Shown: positions 7,479-17,805, counted from the stretch's first letter. The stretch is 64,000 nt of DNA from Rhodovulum adriaticum (GCF_004345735.1 NZ_SLXL01000003.1:124001-188000); one strand, 5' to 3'. A program made the numbers and translations. The notes: generated from the letters alone by a model not told the origin.

Positions 7479-8789
7479 ATGAAAACCTGCATCTCGTCGC
7501 TTGCCGTCGTGTCCGCAACGCTTGCCGCCGGACAGGCCGCCGCGCAAACGGAAATCGAATTCTGGCACGCCTTTACCGGGCGGCTGGGCGAACTGGTGGC
7601 CGAGCAGGTCGAAACCTTCAACGCCACCCAGACCGACTATGTCGTGACCGCCACCCACAAGGGGAACTACTCTGAAACCCTGAACGCCGGCATCGCCGCT
7701 TTCCGCGCCGGGGAACAGCCCGACATCCTGATGGTGTTCGAGGTCGGCACCGCCACGATGATGGCCGCCGAGGGCGCGATCAAGCCGGTCTACCAACTGA
7801 TGGAAGAGGCCGGGGCGGATTTCGATCCCGATGCCTTCATCGGCTCGGTCAAGGGCTACTACACCACCACCGACGGCGAGATGCTGTCGATGCCCTTCAA
7901 CTCGTCCACGCCGGTGCTGTGGGTCAACCGCGATGCGCTGGAGGGGGCGGGAATCGACCCCGACACCGACCTGTCCACCTGGCAGCAGGTCGGCACGGTT
8001 CTGGACGAACTGAAAGCGGCCGGGCACAGCTGCCCTCTGACCACCGCGTGGCAAAGCTGGATCCACCTGGAAAACCTGTCGGCCTATCACGACGTGCCCT
8101 TCGCCACGCAGGACAACGGCTTTGCCGGGCTGGACACGGAACTGGCGTTCAACGGCCCCGTTCAGGTCAAGCACATCCAGACGATGGGCGACTGGGCGCG
8201 TGACGGCAAGTTCATCTATGCCGGCCGCCGCAACGAAGGTGGGGCGAATTTCCGCGCCGGGGAATGCGCGCTGTTCACCGAAAGCTCGGCCGGGTACGCG
8301 GGTATCAGTTCCGAGGCCGAATTCGATTTCGAGGTCCGCCCCCTGCCCTATTGGGACGGTGTCGAGGGCGCGCCCCAGAACACCATCATCGGCGGTGCGT
8401 CGCTGTGGGTGATGGCGGGGCAGTCGGACGAGGAATACCAGGGCGTCGCGGCCTTCCTCAACTTCCTGTCCTCGCCCGAGATTCAGGCCAAGTGGCACCA
8501 GGACACGGGCTATCTGCCGATCACCTCGGCCGCTGGCGAGCTGACCCGCGCCCAAGGCTTCTACGAGGAAAACCCCGGCACCGACATCGCGGTGCAGCAG
8601 ATGACCGCCAACGAACCGACCGCCAATTCGAAGGGTCTGCGCCTGGGATCCTTCGACCAGATCCGCGGCATCATCGACGAAGAGCTTGAGGCCGTCTGGG
8701 CCGGCGACAAGGACGCGCAGGCCGCGCTGGACAACGCGGTTGAACGCGGCAACCAGTTGCTGCGCCGCTTCGAACAGGCCAACCGCTAA
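7479..8789 (+). CDS. ugpB: sn-glycerol-3-phosphate ABC transporter, periplasmic binding protein UgpB
   Basis: 436 residues from the ATG at 7479, preferred to the in-frame ATG at 7473 because GGGGA then lies six bases upstream. A typical signal peptide (ISSLAVVSATLAAGQAAAQ) precedes a mature start near TEIEFWHAF, the family's opening strand. UgpB-like stretches include FEVGTATMMAAEGAIKPVY, MPFNSSTPVLWVNRDAL and IIGGASLWVMAG. It binds sn-glycerol-3-phosphate or glycerophosphodiesters in the periplasm and delivers them to the UgpA/UgpE channel. First gene of ugpBAEC. A strong stem-loop follows its stop, consistent with the binding protein being made in excess. Confidence 0.93.
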   Translation: MKTCISSLAVVSATLAAGQAAAQTEIEFWHAFTGRLGELVAEQVETFNATQTDYVVTATHKGNYSETLNAGIAAFRAGEQPDILMVFEVGTATMMAAEGAIKPVYQLMEEAGADFDPDAFIGSVKGYYTTTDGEMLSMPFNSSTPVLWVNRDALEGAGIDPDTDLSTWQQVGTVLDELKAAGHSCPLTTAWQSWIHLENLSAYHDVPFATQDNGFAGLDTELAFNGPVQVKHIQTMGDWARDGKFIYAGRRNEGGANFRAGECALFTESSAGYAGISSEAEFDFEVRPLPYWDGVEGAPQNTIIGGASLWVMAGQSDEEYQGVAAFLNFLSSPEIQAKWHQDTGYLPITSAAGELTRAQGFYEENPGTDIAVQQMTANEPTANSKGLRLGSFDQIRGIIDEELEAVWAGDKDAQAALDNAVERGNQLLRRFEQANR

Positions 8790-8827
8790 GGCACGCGCGC
8801 GCCCCGGCCCCCGCGCCGGGGCGTGCC
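8790..8827 (+). other. Intercistronic stem-loop between ugpB and ugpA
   Basis: Immediately after the ugpB stop, GCCCCGGC (8801-8808) pairs exactly with GCCGGGGC (8815-8822), and outside it GGCAC (8790-8794) pairs with GTGCC (8823-8827). There is no T tract, so it is more likely an mRNA-stabilising or attenuating hairpin than a full terminator. Such hairpins after binding-protein genes raise the level of the periplasmic component over the membrane subunits. Confidence 0.6.
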
Positions 8828-8837
8828 CTTTCCCCCC

Positions 8838-9719
8838 ATGGAAAAGCGCGTCCTCTTCAAGGGCATCTGGCTGCCGCTTCTGCTGGTCCTGCCCCAGATC
8901 CTGATTACCGCCGTGTTCTTCTTTTACCCGGCCGGGCAAGCGGTCTGGCAGTCGCTTTTCATCCCCGATCCGTTCGGGCTGTCCTCGCAATTCGTGGGCC
9001 TGGGCAATTTCGAGTATCTGCTGTCGGACCGCTACTACCGCGCCTCTTTCGTCACCACCGCGATCTTTTCAACCCTGGTCACGCTGGTTTCGATGGGTGT
9101 TGCGCTGTACCTCGCGGTGCTGGCCGACCGGCTGATAAAGGGGTCGGGCGCCTATCGCACCCTGCTGATCTGGCCCTATGCGGTCGCCCCCGCCGTGGCG
9201 GGTGTCCTTTGGATGTTCATGTTCAACACCCGCGTCGGCGTGGTCACATGGTATCTGGGCCTGCTGGGATATGACTGGAACCACGTCCTGAACGAGGGCG
9301 AGGCGATGAGCCTTGTCGTGATCGCCTCTTCCTGGGGGCGGATCAGCTATAATTTCCTGTTTTTCCTGGCCGGGCTGCAAGCGATCCCCAGATCCGTGAT
9401 CGAGGCCGCCGCCATCGACGGCGCCCGGTTCTGGACCCGCTTTCGGACCATCGTCTTTCCGCTGCTTTCGCCGACCACCTTCTTTCTGCTGGTTGTGAAC
9501 ATCGTCTACGCGTTCTTCGAAACCTTTGGCGTGATCCACACGATCACCAGCGGCGGACCGCAACAGGCGACCACCATCCTTGTCTACAAGGTCTATGCCG
9601 ACGGCTTTGTCGGACAGGATCTGGGCTCTTCCGCCGCGCAATCGGTGATCCTGCTGGTCGTTGTCTCGATCCTGACGATCATCCAGTTCAAGTATATCGA
9701 ACGGAGGGTCCATTATTGA
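8838..9719 (+). CDS. ugpA: sn-glycerol-3-phosphate ABC transporter permease UgpA
   Basis: 293 residues from the ATG at 8838; a GTG at 8823 would lie inside the intercistronic hairpin and is less likely. About six membrane helices are visible, starting with [20 protein letters not shown]. The cytoplasmic EAA loop that docks on the ATPase reads [20 protein letters not shown]. Length matches E. coli UgpA (295). It forms the heterodimeric channel with UgpE. The ugpE gene follows directly, with its likely start 20 bases after this stop. Confidence 0.92.
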   Translation: MEKRVLFKGIWLPLLLVLPQILITAVFFFYPAGQAVWQSLFIPDPFGLSSQFVGLGNFEYLLSDRYYRASFVTTAIFSTLVTLVSMGVALYLAVLADRLIKGSGAYRTLLIWPYAVAPAVAGVLWMFMFNTRVGVVTWYLGLLGYDWNHVLNEGEAMSLVVIASSWGRISYNFLFFLAGLQAIPRSVIEAAAIDGARFWTRFRTIVFPLLSPTTFFLLVVNIVYAFFETFGVIHTITSGGPQQATTILVYKVYADGFVGQDLGSSAAQSVILLVVVSILTIIQFKYIERRVHY

Positions 9720-9739
9720 GCCGTTCCCCCCGTTCCGGC

Positions 9740-10576
9740 ATGGTTGAAAATCGTGGACTCGGCCTGTGGTTGACCCATGCCGGGTTGATCCTGGGCGTCG
9801 CCTTCATCTTCTTTCCGATCTGGCTGGCCTTCGTGGCCTCTACCGTTAGCCAGCCCGAGATCGTGCACCCGCCCATGCCGCTGGTCCCCGGCGACCAGTT
9901 CTTTGAAAACTACCGCAAGGCACTGGTTGCAGGCGTAAACGCGCCCGTGGCGCTGATGCTGCTGAATTCGGGCGTCATGGCCATCGGCATCGCGGTGGGC
10001 AAGATCATCATTTCGCTACTGTCGGCCTTCGCCATCGTCTATTTCCGGTTCCCGTTCCGGCGGGTGTTCTTCTGGCTGATCTTCCTGACGCTGATGCTGC
10101 CCGTAGAGGTGCGTATCGTGCCCACCTACGAGGTCGTGGCCGGTTTCGGCATGCTGAACAGTTATTCGGGGCTGATCCTGCCGCTGATCGCGTCTGCCAC
10201 CGCCACCTTCCTGTTTCGCCAGTTCTTCATGACCGTCCCGGACGAACTGGCCGAGGCCGCCCGCGTCGATGGCGCGCGGCCCATGCAGTTCTTCTGGGAC
10301 ATCCTGCTGCCGATGAGCCGGACCAACATCGCCGCGCTCTTCGTGATCCTGTTCATCTATGGGTGGAACCAGTATCTGTGGCCGCTGCTGATCACGACCG
10401 ACCCGTCGATGAACACCATCGTCATGGGCATCAAGCAGATGTTCCCGTCGGGCGACGACATCGCCGACTGGCCGGTCATCATGGCAACCTCGATCCTGGC
10501 GATGCTGCCGCCGGTGGTGGTGGTCATCGGGATGCAGCGGCTGTTCATCCGCGGACTTGTGGAAAGCGAGAAATAA
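9740..10576 (+). CDS. ugpE: sn-glycerol-3-phosphate ABC transporter permease UgpE
   Basis: 278 residues from the ATG at 9740. A TTG overlapping the ugpA stop (9716) would add eight residues, but the ATG gives [19 protein letters not shown], which closely matches the start of known UgpE proteins. Several membrane helices are clear, and the EAA loop reads [20 protein letters not shown]. Partner of UgpA in the import channel. The gene ends in TAA directly followed by the ugpC ATG, so translation is probably coupled. Confidence 0.92.
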   Translation: MVENRGLGLWLTHAGLILGVAFIFFPIWLAFVASTVSQPEIVHPPMPLVPGDQFFENYRKALVAGVNAPVALMLLNSGVMAIGIAVGKIIISLLSAFAIVYFRFPFRRVFFWLIFLTLMLPVEVRIVPTYEVVAGFGMLNSYSGLILPLIASATATFLFRQFFMTVPDELAEAARVDGARPMQFFWDILLPMSRTNIAALFVILFIYGWNQYLWPLLITTDPSMNTIVMGIKQMFPSGDDIADWPVIMATSILAMLPPVVVVIGMQRLFIRGLVESEK

Positions 10577-11578
10577 ATGGCGACGGTAACGCTGAATGAC
10601 GTGCGCAAGCGCTTTGGCACGACACAGGTGATCCACGGCGTCGATATCGACATCGCCGAGGGCGAGTTCATCGTGATCGTCGGCCCCTCGGGCTGCGGGA
10701 AATCCACGCTCTTGCGTATGGTGGCCGGCCTGGAAACCGTGACAGAGGGAGAGGTCCGCATCAACGGCGAACGGGTGAACGACAAGGAACCCATGGACCG
10801 TGACATCGCCATGGTGTTCCAGAACTACGCGCTTTACCCGCATATGTCGGTGTTCGACAACATGGCCTACGGGCTGAAGATCGCCAAGACACCCAGGACC
10901 GAAATCGCCGAGCGTGTGCAGGTGGCGGCAAAGCTCTTGCAGTTGGAACCCTACCTGCAACGCAAACCGCGCGAGTTGTCCGGCGGGCAGCGGCAGCGTG
11001 TCGCCATGGGCCGTGCTATCGTGCGCAAACCGGCCGTGTTCCTGTTCGACGAACCGCTGTCCAACCTCGACGCCAAGCTGCGCGTGCAGATGCGGCTGGA
11101 AATCAAGCAATTGCAGCGGGAACTGGGTGTCACGGCGCTGTACGTCACCCATGACCAGGTAGAGGCGATGACCCTGGCCGACCGCATGGTGGTGATGAAT
11201 GCGGGCCGCGCCGACCAGATCGGCGCGCCGCTGGATGTCTATGCCCATCCGCAGACCGAGTTCGTGGCAGGCTTCATCGGCTCGCCGCCCACGAATTTCC
11301 TGGACGCCGCTGTGCTGGGCGGTCAGGGCGCGCGCCTGGGCATCCGGCCCGAACACGTGCATCCTGGCCCGGCCGGGTCGGGCCGGATCACCGCCCGCGT
11401 GCTGGATGCCGAGGCACTGGGCGCGGAAACCCTGATCCACACGCGCCTGCCCTCGGGCGAATTGCTGACCGTCCGCCAGAACGGAACGACCGGCTGTCCC
11501 GGCGAGGGCGAAGAGATCGGCCTGGACTGGGCCGACGCCGACGAGATGCGCTTTGGCCCGGACGGCCGCCGGATCTGA
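10577..11578 (+). CDS. ugpC: sn-glycerol-3-phosphate ABC transporter ATP-binding protein UgpC
   Basis: 333 residues. ATPase motifs are intact: Walker [10 protein letters not shown] (36-44), the Q loop in [11 protein letters not shown], signature LSGGQRQRV (about 134-142), and Walker B VFLFDEP (154-160) followed by the D loop SNLD. The C-terminal third is the MalK-like regulatory OB domain ([11 protein letters not shown]). It powers uptake through UgpAE and abuts ugpE with no gap. No ugpQ phosphodiesterase follows; the operon ends here, convergent with nrdJ. MalK-type ATPases serving other sugar importers look similar, but the operon context makes UgpC the best call. Confidence 0.92.
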   Translation: MATVTLNDVRKRFGTTQVIHGVDIDIAEGEFIVIVGPSGCGKSTLLRMVAGLETVTEGEVRINGERVNDKEPMDRDIAMVFQNYALYPHMSVFDNMAYGLKIAKTPRTEIAERVQVAAKLLQLEPYLQRKPRELSGGQRQRVAMGRAIVRKPAVFLFDEPLSNLDAKLRVQMRLEIKQLQRELGVTALYVTHDQVEAMTLADRMVVMNAGRADQIGAPLDVYAHPQTEFVAGFIGSPPTNFLDAAVLGGQGARLGIRPEHVHPGPAGSGRITARVLDAEALGAETLIHTRLPSGELLTVRQNGTTGCPGEGEEIGLDWADADEMRFGPDGRRI

Positions 11579-11628
11579 GCCACGGTTTCCCCGCCCCTTG
11601 GCGGATTGCCCATCCGGACGCCAAAGAT

Positions 11629-11661
11629 GAAAAACCCCACCGCGACAGCGCCGCGATGGGG
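11629..11661 (-). terminator. Rho-independent terminator of nrdJ
   Basis: Read on the minus strand, CCCC-at-CGCG and CGCG-gt-GGGG arms (11635-11661) form a GC-rich hairpin followed by a TTTT run, just past the nrdJ stop codon at 11706. A stem plus U tract of this kind is a standard intrinsic terminator. It lies in the 127-base gap between the convergent ugpC and nrdJ. Confidence 0.75.
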
Positions 11662-11705
11662 ACGGTCATTCAGCGTTCCGCGCCGGAGCGCCGGAAAAAC
11701 AAGGC

Positions 11706-14700
11706 TCAGCTACAGCCGCTCGTCGCCCCGCACGTGTTGCACTTCATGCAGGTGCCGTTGCGCACCAGCGTGTAGTTGCCGCATTCGCCGCACGGATCGC
11801 CCTCGTAGCCCTGCATCCGGGCCTTGGTGCGGGCGTCAATCTCGACCGTGCCGGTGCTCAGCGCGGTCACGCTTTCGCTGGCAATTGCTGTCGCCGCGCC
11901 GTCCTGGGCCACCGCCTGCACACCGCCTTGCAGCACAACCAGTTCCTGGGGCAACCGCTTGCGCAGGTAGCCAGTGGAACTGATCTGTTTCAGCACCTCC
12001 AGCGATTTGGAGGCCGCGCTGTCAGAAACCGGCGCCACGTTGGGTTTGCCCTCCTGATCGCCGCCGCCCAGTTCATCGAAGGCCGCGCCCTGGGGTTTGA
12101 CATGGGCCAGATCGGTGCGATCCAGATAGCTGACCGCCAGTTCCCGGAAGATGTAATCCAGGATCGAGGTGGCGTTCTTGATGCTGTCATTGCCCTGCAC
12201 CATCCCCGCCGGTTCGAACCGGGTAAAGGTGAACGCCTCGACGAATTCCTCCAGCGGCACGCCGTATTGCAGGCCGACCGACACCGCGATGGCAAAGTTG
12301 TTCATCATCGCGCGGAAACCGGCGCCTTCCTTGTGCATGTCGATGAAGATTTCGCCCAAGGTGCCGTCGCGGTATTCGCCGGTGCGCAGATAAACCTTGT
12401 GCCCGCCGACGATGGCCTTTTGCGTATAGCCCTTGCGCCGCTCGGGCAGCTTTTCGCGGTGGCTGCGGACGATCTCCTTGACCACGACCTTCTCGATGAT
12501 CTTTTCGGCGATGACCTGGGCCTTTTCCGGCACGCTGCCGCTGGCCAGGATTTCCTCGGCCTCTTCGTCGTCCTCCACCAGGCTGGCGGCCAGCGGCTGC
12601 GACAGCTTGGACCCGTCGCGATACAGCGCGTTGGCCTTCACCCCCAGCGACCAGGACAGTTCATAGGCGTTCAGGCAGTCCTCGATGGTCGCGTCGTTGG
12701 GCATGTTGATGGTTTTGGAAATCGCCCCCGAGATAAAGCTCTGTGCCGCGGCCATCATCTTGATGTGGCTGTCCACGGACAGGAACCGCTTGCCCTTCTT
12801 GCCGCAGGGATTGGCGCAGTCGAAGACATGGTAATGGGCCGGGTCCAGATGCGGCGCAGCTTCCAGGGTCATGGTCCCGCAGACATGGTCGTTGGCGGCC
12901 TCGATCTCGGCCCGGCTGAAGCCCAGGTGCCGCAGCATGTCGAAGGACGGATCGTTCAGTTTCGACGCCGGGATGCCCAGGGTCTTGGTGCAGAACTCCT
13001 CGCCCAAGGTCCATTGGTTGAACACGAACCGGATGTCGAAGGCCGAAGGCAGCGCGGCCTCGATTTTCTCCAGCTCTGCCGGACCAAAGCCGTGCCCGAT
13101 CAGCGAGGTCGGGTTGATGCCCGGGCAGTTGCCGATGGTGCCGTGGCCCACCGCATAGGCGATGATTTCCTCGATCTGCGCCGGGCCGTAGCCCAGGGTT
13201 TCCAGCGCCGCCGGAACCGACCGGTTGATGATCTTGAAGTAGCCGCCACCGGCCAGCTTCTTGAACTTGACCAGCGCGAAATCGGGTTCGATCCCGGTGG
13301 TGTCGCAATCCATGACCAGGCCGATCGTGCCGGTGGGCGCGATCACCGAGACCTGCGCGTTGCGGAAGCCGTGCTGTTCACCCAGGGCCAGCGCCTCGTC
13401 CCAGGCGCCCTTTGCCAGTTCGACCAGCCGCCCGTCGGGGCAATTGGCGTGATCCAGCGGCACCGGCTTGACCGCCAGACCCTCGTAGCCTTCGGCCTCG
13501 CCATGCGCCGCGCGGCGATGGTTGCGGATGACGCGCAGCATGTGGTCGGCATTGCGGGCATGGCCCGGGAAGGCGCCCAGTTCACCTGCAATCTCGGCCG
13601 AGGTGGCATAGGCGACACCTGTCAGGATCGCGCTCAGCGCGCCGCCGATCGCCCGGCCCTCGTCGCTGTCATAGCCCAGCCCCATATTCATCAGCAGGCC
13701 GCCGATATTGGCATAGCCTAGGCCCAGGGTGCGGAAATCGTAGGACAGTTGCGCGATTTCGCGGGACGGGAATTGCGCCATCAGCACGCTGATTTCCAGC
13801 GTCAGGGTCCACAGCCGCGTGGCGTGGATGTAATCCTCGGCCTGGAATTCGCCGTCCTGATAGAAAGTCAGCAGGTTCATCGACGCCAGGTTGCAGGCCG
13901 TGTCGTCCAGGAACATGTATTCCGAGCACGGGTTGGACGCACGGATTTCGCCATCCGTCGGGCAGGTGTGCCAGGCGTTGATCGTGTCGTGGAACTGGAT
14001 GCCCGGATCGGCACAGGACCACGCGGCGTGGCCGACCTGATCCCACAGTTCGCGCGCCTTCACGGTCTTGGCGACCGTGCCATCGGTGCGGCGCACCAGT
14101 TCCCAATCGGCATCGTCCTTGACCGCCTGCAGGAACGCGTCCGTCACCCGGACCGAGTTGTTGGAGTTCTGCCCCGCCACCGTCGAATAGGCCTCGGAGT
14201 CCCAATCGGTGTCGTAGGTCGGAAACTCGATGCTGTCATAGCCCTGGCGCGCGTAATCCAGCACGCGCTTGACATAGGCCTCGGGGATCATGGCCTTTTT
14301 GCTGGCGCGGATCGCATCTTTCAGGCTCGCGTTGGCCTTGGGGTCATAGGCGTCCTCGGCCTGGCCGTCCCAGGCACGGATCGCGGCGAAGATCGCGTTG
14401 AGGTGCTGTTCATGCAGCTTGGAGCCGGCCACCAGGCTGGCGACCTTCTGTTCCTCGATGACCTTCCAGTTGACGAATTCCTCGATATCGGGGTGATCCA
14501 TGTCGCAGATCACCATCTTGGCCGCGCGCCGGGTCGTCCCCCCCGACTTGATCGCGCCCGCAGCGCGGTCACCGATCCGCAGGAAGCCCATCAAGCCGCT
14601 GGACTTGCCGCCACCCGACAGCGCCTCGCCCTCGGCGCGCAGCGACGAGAAGTTGGTGCCGGTGCCCGAGCCGTATTTGAACAGCCGCGCCTCGCGCACC

Positions 14701-15353
14701 CACAGGTCCATGATGCCGCCTTCGTTCACCAGATCGTCCTGGATCGACTGGATGAAACAGGCATGCGGCTGGGGATGCTCGTAGGCGGATTGCGACTTGG
14801 TCAGCTTGCCGGTCTTGTAGTCGACATAGAAATGGCCCTGCCCCGGCCCGTCGATCCCGTAGGCCCAGTGCAGGCCGGTGTTGAACCATTGCGGGCTGTT
14901 CGGCGCGGCACGCTGGGTCGCCAGCATGTAGCGCATTTCGTCGTAATAGGCGCGGGCGTCGGCCTCGGTCGTGAAATAGCCGCCCTTCCAGCCCCAATAG
15001 GCCCAGGCGCCGGCCAGCCGGTCAAAGACCTGGGTGGCCTTGGTTTCACCGCCGAAACGTTCGCCCTCGGGCAGTTCTGCCAGGGCCGCCTCATCGGGCA
15101 CAGAGCGCCACAGGAATTCGGGCACGCCCTTTTCGCGGACCTTCTTCAGGCGCGCGGGCACACCGGCCTTGCGGAAATACTTCTGTGCAATCACGTCGCT
15201 GGCGACCTGGCTCCAGCCGGCGGGCACCTCCACCGCGGCGAGACGGAACACCACCGTCCCGTCGGGATTACGGATTTCCGACGTCGTGGTGATGAACTCG
15301 ATGGCGCCGTAAGCGCCCGTTTCCTCGGTGGTGAACTTGCGTTCGATCTTCAT
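11706..15353 (-). CDS. nrdJ: Vitamin B12-dependent (class II) ribonucleoside-diphosphate reductase NrdJ
   Basis: 1,215 residues from the ATG at 15353 ([16 protein letters not shown]); the 15-residue extension upstream is not family-like. It reduces ribonucleotides to deoxyribonucleotides using adenosylcobalamin, so no oxygen or tyrosyl radical is needed. The active-site region [20 protein letters not shown] places the NPCSE cysteine at residue 476. The C-terminal tail carries a zinc-finger-like set of cysteines ([25 protein letters not shown]), as in the long proteobacterial NrdJ. It is a single-gene unit with its own terminator and a candidate NrdR operator upstream, so control by the NrdR repressor is likely. 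Confidence 0.95.
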   Translation of the reverse strand: MKIERKFTTEETGAYGAIEFITTTSEIRNPDGTVVFRLAAVEVPAGWSQVASDVIAQKYFRKAGVPARLKKVREKGVPEFLWRSVPDEAALAELPEGERFGGETKATQVFDRLAGAWAYWGWKGGYFTTEADARAYYDEMRYMLATQRAAPNSPQWFNTGLHWAYGIDGPGQGHFYVDYKTGKLTKSQSAYEHPQPHACFIQSIQDDLVNEGGIMDLWVREARLFKYGSGTGTNFSSLRAEGEALSGGGKSSGLMGFLRIGDRAAGAIKSGGTTRRAAKMVICDMDHPDIEEFVNWKVIEEQKVASLVAGSKLHEQHLNAIFAAIRAWDGQAEDAYDPKANASLKDAIRASKKAMIPEAYVKRVLDYARQGYDSIEFPTYDTDWDSEAYSTVAGQNSNNSVRVTDAFLQAVKDDADWELVRRTDGTVAKTVKARELWDQVGHAAWSCADPGIQFHDTINAWHTCPTDGEIRASNPCSEYMFLDDTACNLASMNLLTFYQDGEFQAEDYIHATRLWTLTLEISVLMAQFPSREIAQLSYDFRTLGLGYANIGGLLMNMGLGYDSDEGRAIGGALSAILTGVAYATSAEIAGELGAFPGHARNADHMLRVIRNHRRAAHGEAEGYEGLAVKPVPLDHANCPDGRLVELAKGAWDEALALGEQHGFRNAQVSVIAPTGTIGLVMDCDTTGIEPDFALVKFKKLAGGGYFKIINRSVPAALETLGYGPAQIEEIIAYAVGHGTIGNCPGINPTSLIGHGFGPAELEKIEAALPSAFDIRFVFNQWTLGEEFCTKTLGIPASKLNDPSFDMLRHLGFSRAEIEAANDHVCGTMTLEAAPHLDPAHYHVFDCANPCGKKGKRFLSVDSHIKMMAAAQSFISGAISKTINMPNDATIEDCLNAYELSWSLGVKANALYRDGSKLSQPLAASLVEDDEEAEEILASGSVPEKAQVIAEKIIEKVVVKEIVRSHREKLPERRKGYTQKAIVGGHKVYLRTGEYRDGTLGEIFIDMHKEGAGFRAMMNNFAIAVSVGLQYGVPLEEFVEAFTFTRFEPAGMVQGNDSIKNATSILDYIFRELAVSYLDRTDLAHVKPQGAAFDELGGGDQEGKPNVAPVSDSAASKSLEVLKQISSTGYLRKRLPQELVVLQGGVQAVAQDGAATAIASESVTALSTGTVEIDARTKARMQGYEGDPCGECGNYTLVRNGTCMKCNTCGATSGCS

Positions 15354-15802
15354 TTTGCCTGCCTCATCCGCATCCGGTGTTCCTGCAAAGGGGCGCACAC
15401 AACGCGCGATACCCCCGCTCCCTGTCCGTCGGACAAACGCCTCCCGCTCTGGCCTCGGTTTCTGAGGTCAGCTGCCCGGCACGGCTGCCGGGGTCCCCGT
15501 CGCGGTGATCGTATGCCCTACGCTGCCACTACATCTAGTGTTGTCGCGCCCGGCCCGCACAAGGTGGCGTATTTTCGGCCAGAGCGTCAACGCAAAATTC
15601 ACCCGCGCGGACCAGATTTTTTGGTTGACTGGACCTGCCCCCACCAGATGTTGATTCACGCGCCCGGAAACCGCCCTCGCGCACCCGGTCGAAAGCGAAG
15701 GCCGCACAGCCGGTTAGACCTGCGAGCTGAAACCAAAGTTGAAGAAGCAGAAAGAGGGCGCCGGGGAATCGAACGGGTTGCCGCCAGGTCACAGGCAATC
15801 AC
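15354..15802. other. Intergenic region upstream of nrdJ; no gene seen
   Basis: 449 bases between nrdJ and tRNA-Pro, both on the minus strand. Besides the NrdR-like site it contains a perfect seven-base stem, CCCGGCA/TGCCGGG with a CGGC loop (15475-15492), in the likely nrdJ leader. A TTGACG on the minus strand near 15590 could be a -35 element. No start-coded frame here looks like protein, and I found no B12-box of a cobalamin riboswitch. Confidence 0.55.
15526..15541. promoter_or_regulatory. Candidate NrdR box
   Basis: CCACTACATCTAGTGT has perfect CACTA/TAGTG arms around a four-base centre and differs little from the NrdR consensus ACACTATATATAGTGT. NrdR represses ribonucleotide reductase genes, and this site lies about 175 bases upstream of nrdJ. 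NrdR usually binds two boxes about three helical turns apart; I do not see a convincing second box, which lowers confidence. Confidence 0.6.
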
Positions 15803-15879
15803 TGGTCGGGGCGGCGGGATTCGAACCCACGACCTACGGCACCCAAAGCCGTCGCGCTACCAGGCTGCGCTACGCCCCG
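15803..15879 (-). tRNA. tRNA-Pro(TGG)
   Basis: 77 bases on the minus strand including an encoded CCA. The acceptor arms CGGGGCG and CGCCCCG pair fully, the T-arm reads GTGGGTTCGAATCCCGC, and the anticodon stem ACGGC/GCCGT frames a TTTGGGT loop with anticodon TGG. It reads CCA and, with modification, other proline codons. It lies 53 bases past the stop of the DUF192 gene. Confidence 0.95.
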
Positions 15880-15932
15880 TCGCCGCCTGCATAGCGCCCA
15901 CACGCGGAATAGGAAAGGCCCAAGACAAGCGC

Positions 15933-16418
15933 TTACGGACAGGGCCAGGCGGCCCCTTGCCCCAGGGCGGGATGGCGCAACACCGTTCCCGGGCCGATCC
16001 CCAGGCGCGCGGCCAGACCACCGTTGATCTCAAGGACGGCCTTCACGCCAGGGCCGCCGTCGATGGGGGTTTCATCCAGCGGGCGGGCGTTTTCATGCAG
16101 CCGGACCACACGGCCCTGCGCATCAAGAAACAGCATGTCCAACGGGATCAGCGTATTCTTCATCCAGAACGCGACACGTTGGGGCGTGGGATAGATGAAC
16201 AGCATTCCCGCGGCGCGGGGCAGCGAGTCGCGGTGCATCAGGCCGCGGGAGCGTTCCTCGGGCGCATCGGCCAGTTCGACCGTGAAACGGGCCTGCCCCC
16301 AGTCCCCACGCAGGTCGACCCGGTCATCTGCGCAGACGACATCGGCGCCCGCCGCCCCGGCTGACAGGACCAGCGCGACGCTCAGCGCCGCGAAGGATCC
16401 GAAGATGCGTTTTCCCAT
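15933..16418 (-). CDS. DUF192 family exported protein
   Basis: 161 residues. An N-terminal signal peptide (FGSFAALSVALVLSAGAAG) is followed by the compact DUF192 fold, with the family's hallmark ERSRGLMHRDSL, GMLFIYP and FWMKNTLIPLDMLFLD. The fold is common in proteobacteria, but its biochemical role is not established. The gene starts inside the 3' end of the double cold-shock gene (37-base overlap, different frame), so the two are almost surely co-transcribed. Confidence 0.85.
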   Translation of the reverse strand: MGKRIFGSFAALSVALVLSAGAAGADVVCADDRVDLRGDWGQARFTVELADAPEERSRGLMHRDSLPRAAGMLFIYPTPQRVAFWMKNTLIPLDMLFLDAQGRVVRLHENARPLDETPIDGGPGVKAVLEINGGLAARLGIGPGTVLRHPALGQGAAWPCP

Positions 16419-16930
16419 GGTTCCACCGCAATTGCCATGCGTCCCCGGTCACCCTCGATCGCGCGCAGCGCGACGGCCTCACCAGGTTGCAGGTCCGCCA
16501 GTCCCGATCTTCTCAGGACTTCGATATGAATGAAGATGTCGGCAGGGTTGCCGAACGCATTGGCAAAACCGAACCCCTTGCCCTTGTCGAACCATTTGAC
16601 CCGCGCCGGTTCCAGCGGCGTTTCGGCCAGGGTTGCCGCATCGACCTGAAAGCTGTCCCCCGCCTCGGGCAGGCCCGGCGCGGCGTCCTCGGGCGGCTCG
16701 ATCTCCAGCACCTGGACGGCCTGCAGGCCCCGCGCGGTGCGCTGCACGACAAGCCGGATCGCGGACCCATCCGCGACAGACCCCTGGCCAAAATTCCGTA
16801 ACACGTTGGCATGCAACAGGATATCCGGCCCGCCCTCATCGGCGATGACGAAACCGAACCCCTTGCCGGGGTCGAACCATTTGACCCGGCCCTGTACCGG
16901 GACAGCCTCTTCCTGGCGATCTTCGGTCAT
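16382..16930 (-). CDS. Cold-shock protein with two cold-shock domains
   Basis: 182 residues from the ATG at 16930. It carries two cold-shock (OB-fold) domains, each marked by the RNP1-like motif: GRVKWFDPGKGFGFV near residue 14 and ARVKWFDKGKGFGFA near residue 110, joined by an acidic, Pro-rich linker. Single-domain Csp proteins are about 70 residues; the tandem form is frequent in alphaproteobacteria. It probably binds single-stranded RNA or DNA and melts secondary structure. Its 3' end overlaps the DUF192 gene start by 37 bases. Confidence 0.88.
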   Translation of the reverse strand: MTEDRQEEAVPVQGRVKWFDPGKGFGFVIADEGGPDILLHANVLRNFGQGSVADGSAIRLVVQRTARGLQAVQVLEIEPPEDAAPGLPEAGDSFQVDAATLAETPLEPARVKWFDKGKGFGFANAFGNPADIFIHIEVLRRSGLADLQPGEAVALRAIEGDRGRMAIAVEPWENASSDPSRR

Positions 16931-17101
16931 TGGTCCCCGACACGCATCTTCGCCCACACGCTCCCATTGGTCCTCGGACTGTGACAGCGCGCTGCATGTC
17001 ACCGTTACTGACCCATTCTCACACCCATGCGGCCAAAGGCAAGCCCCAAGCGCCTTGCCGCGACGCAGCGTCCACAACGACGCCCGAAAGCTTACGCTAC
17101 G

Positions 17102-17707
17102 TCAAGGATAAAGGCGGGCAATCTGCCACGGCGCGCCGATTTCGTCGCGGCGCCAACGGAATCGGTCATGCAGCCGAAAGGCCCCGTCGGCCCAGAACTC
17201 GATCTCCAGCGGGCGCAGGCGCACACCGCCCCAAAAGGGCGGGCGCGGTGGGGCAACGCCCTTTTGCGCGGTCACCTTGGCGACCTCGGCCATCAACTGG
17301 GTTCGGCTGGCCAGCGGCCGCGATTGCTGCGAAGCCCAGGCGCCCAGCCGACTTTGCAATGCGCGCGAGGCATAATAGGCATCGGCCTTTTCGTCCTCCA
17401 CCCGCTCGGTCAACCCGCGCACCCGCACCTGCCGGCGCAGCGATTTCCAATGCATGACGAAGGCGGCCTTGCCGGCACTCTCGATTTCCTGGCCCTTTGC
17501 GCTGTCGAAATTGGTGTAGATGACAAAGGCGTCGGCCTCGATCTCCTTCAGCAGAACCATGCGCACATTGGGCAGGCCCTGGGGATCCACGCTGGCCAGG
17601 GCGATCGCGTTGGGATCGTTCACCTCTGTCTTTTCGGCCTCGGCCAGCCAGGCCCGCGCCAGTGCGAACGGGTCATCGCCCGCGAAAATCCCGTTGCGGT
17701 CGGCCAT
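17102..17707 (-). CDS. pdxH: Pyridoxine/pyridoxamine 5'-phosphate oxidase PdxH
   Basis: 201 residues from the ATG at 17707. It oxidises pyridoxine or pyridoxamine 5'-phosphate to pyridoxal phosphate with FMN in the cytoplasm. FMN-binding features are the [20 protein letters not shown] segment and the C-terminal block [20 protein letters not shown] ending in ARLYP, the usual C-terminus. It is transcribed divergently from fabI across 98 bases. Downstream lies the cold-shock gene on the same strand after about 170 bases. Confidence 0.93.
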   Translation of the reverse strand: MADRNGIFAGDDPFALARAWLAEAEKTEVNDPNAIALASVDPQGLPNVRMVLLKEIEADAFVIYTNFDSAKGQEIESAGKAAFVMHWKSLRRQVRVRGLTERVEDEKADAYYASRALQSRLGAWASQQSRPLASRTQLMAEVAKVTAQKGVAPPRPPFWGGVRLRPLEIEFWADGAFRLHDRFRWRRDEIGAPWQIARLYP

Positions 17708-17738
17708 GCCTGCGCTCTCCTGCCCTGTCCTGTCGCAC

Positions 17739-17767
17739 TTGATGGGGTGGGGCAATTGCCCTACACC
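17739..17767 (+). promoter_or_regulatory. Candidate sigma-70-type promoter of fabI
   Basis: TTGATG (17739-17744) and TACACC (17762-17767) are separated by 17 bases, about 40 bases before the fabI ATG. The -35 is good and the -10 is poor, as is common in high-GC alphaproteobacteria. Confidence 0.35.
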
Positions 17768-17805
17768 GGCTGCAATTTTCTGAATAGGTGGTCGAGGACA
17801 CCCGG

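Noticed and set aside
7359-8990. Long minus-strand frame opposite ugpB, and a similar one at 34535-36499 opposite gltX/gltA
   Set aside because: Both lack domains and mirror clear genes on the other strand.
15354-15540. Cobalamin riboswitch in the nrdJ leader
   Set aside because: A B12-dependent enzyme made this worth checking, but I see no B12-box-like conserved segment; only a short GC hairpin.
15757-15782. tRNA 3'-end-like remnant (GTTCGATTCCCCGGCGCC on the minus strand) next to tRNA-Pro
   Set aside because: The T-stem halves do not pair and no other arm is present, so neither a tRNA nor a clear integration-site repeat can be supported.
13749-16364. 871-residue open frame on the plus strand opposite nrdJ
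   Set aside because: It mirrors nrdJ in the antisense direction, is His/Arg-rich without any known domain, and runs through tRNA-Pro and the intergenic region. Typical shadow frame of GC-rich coding sequence.
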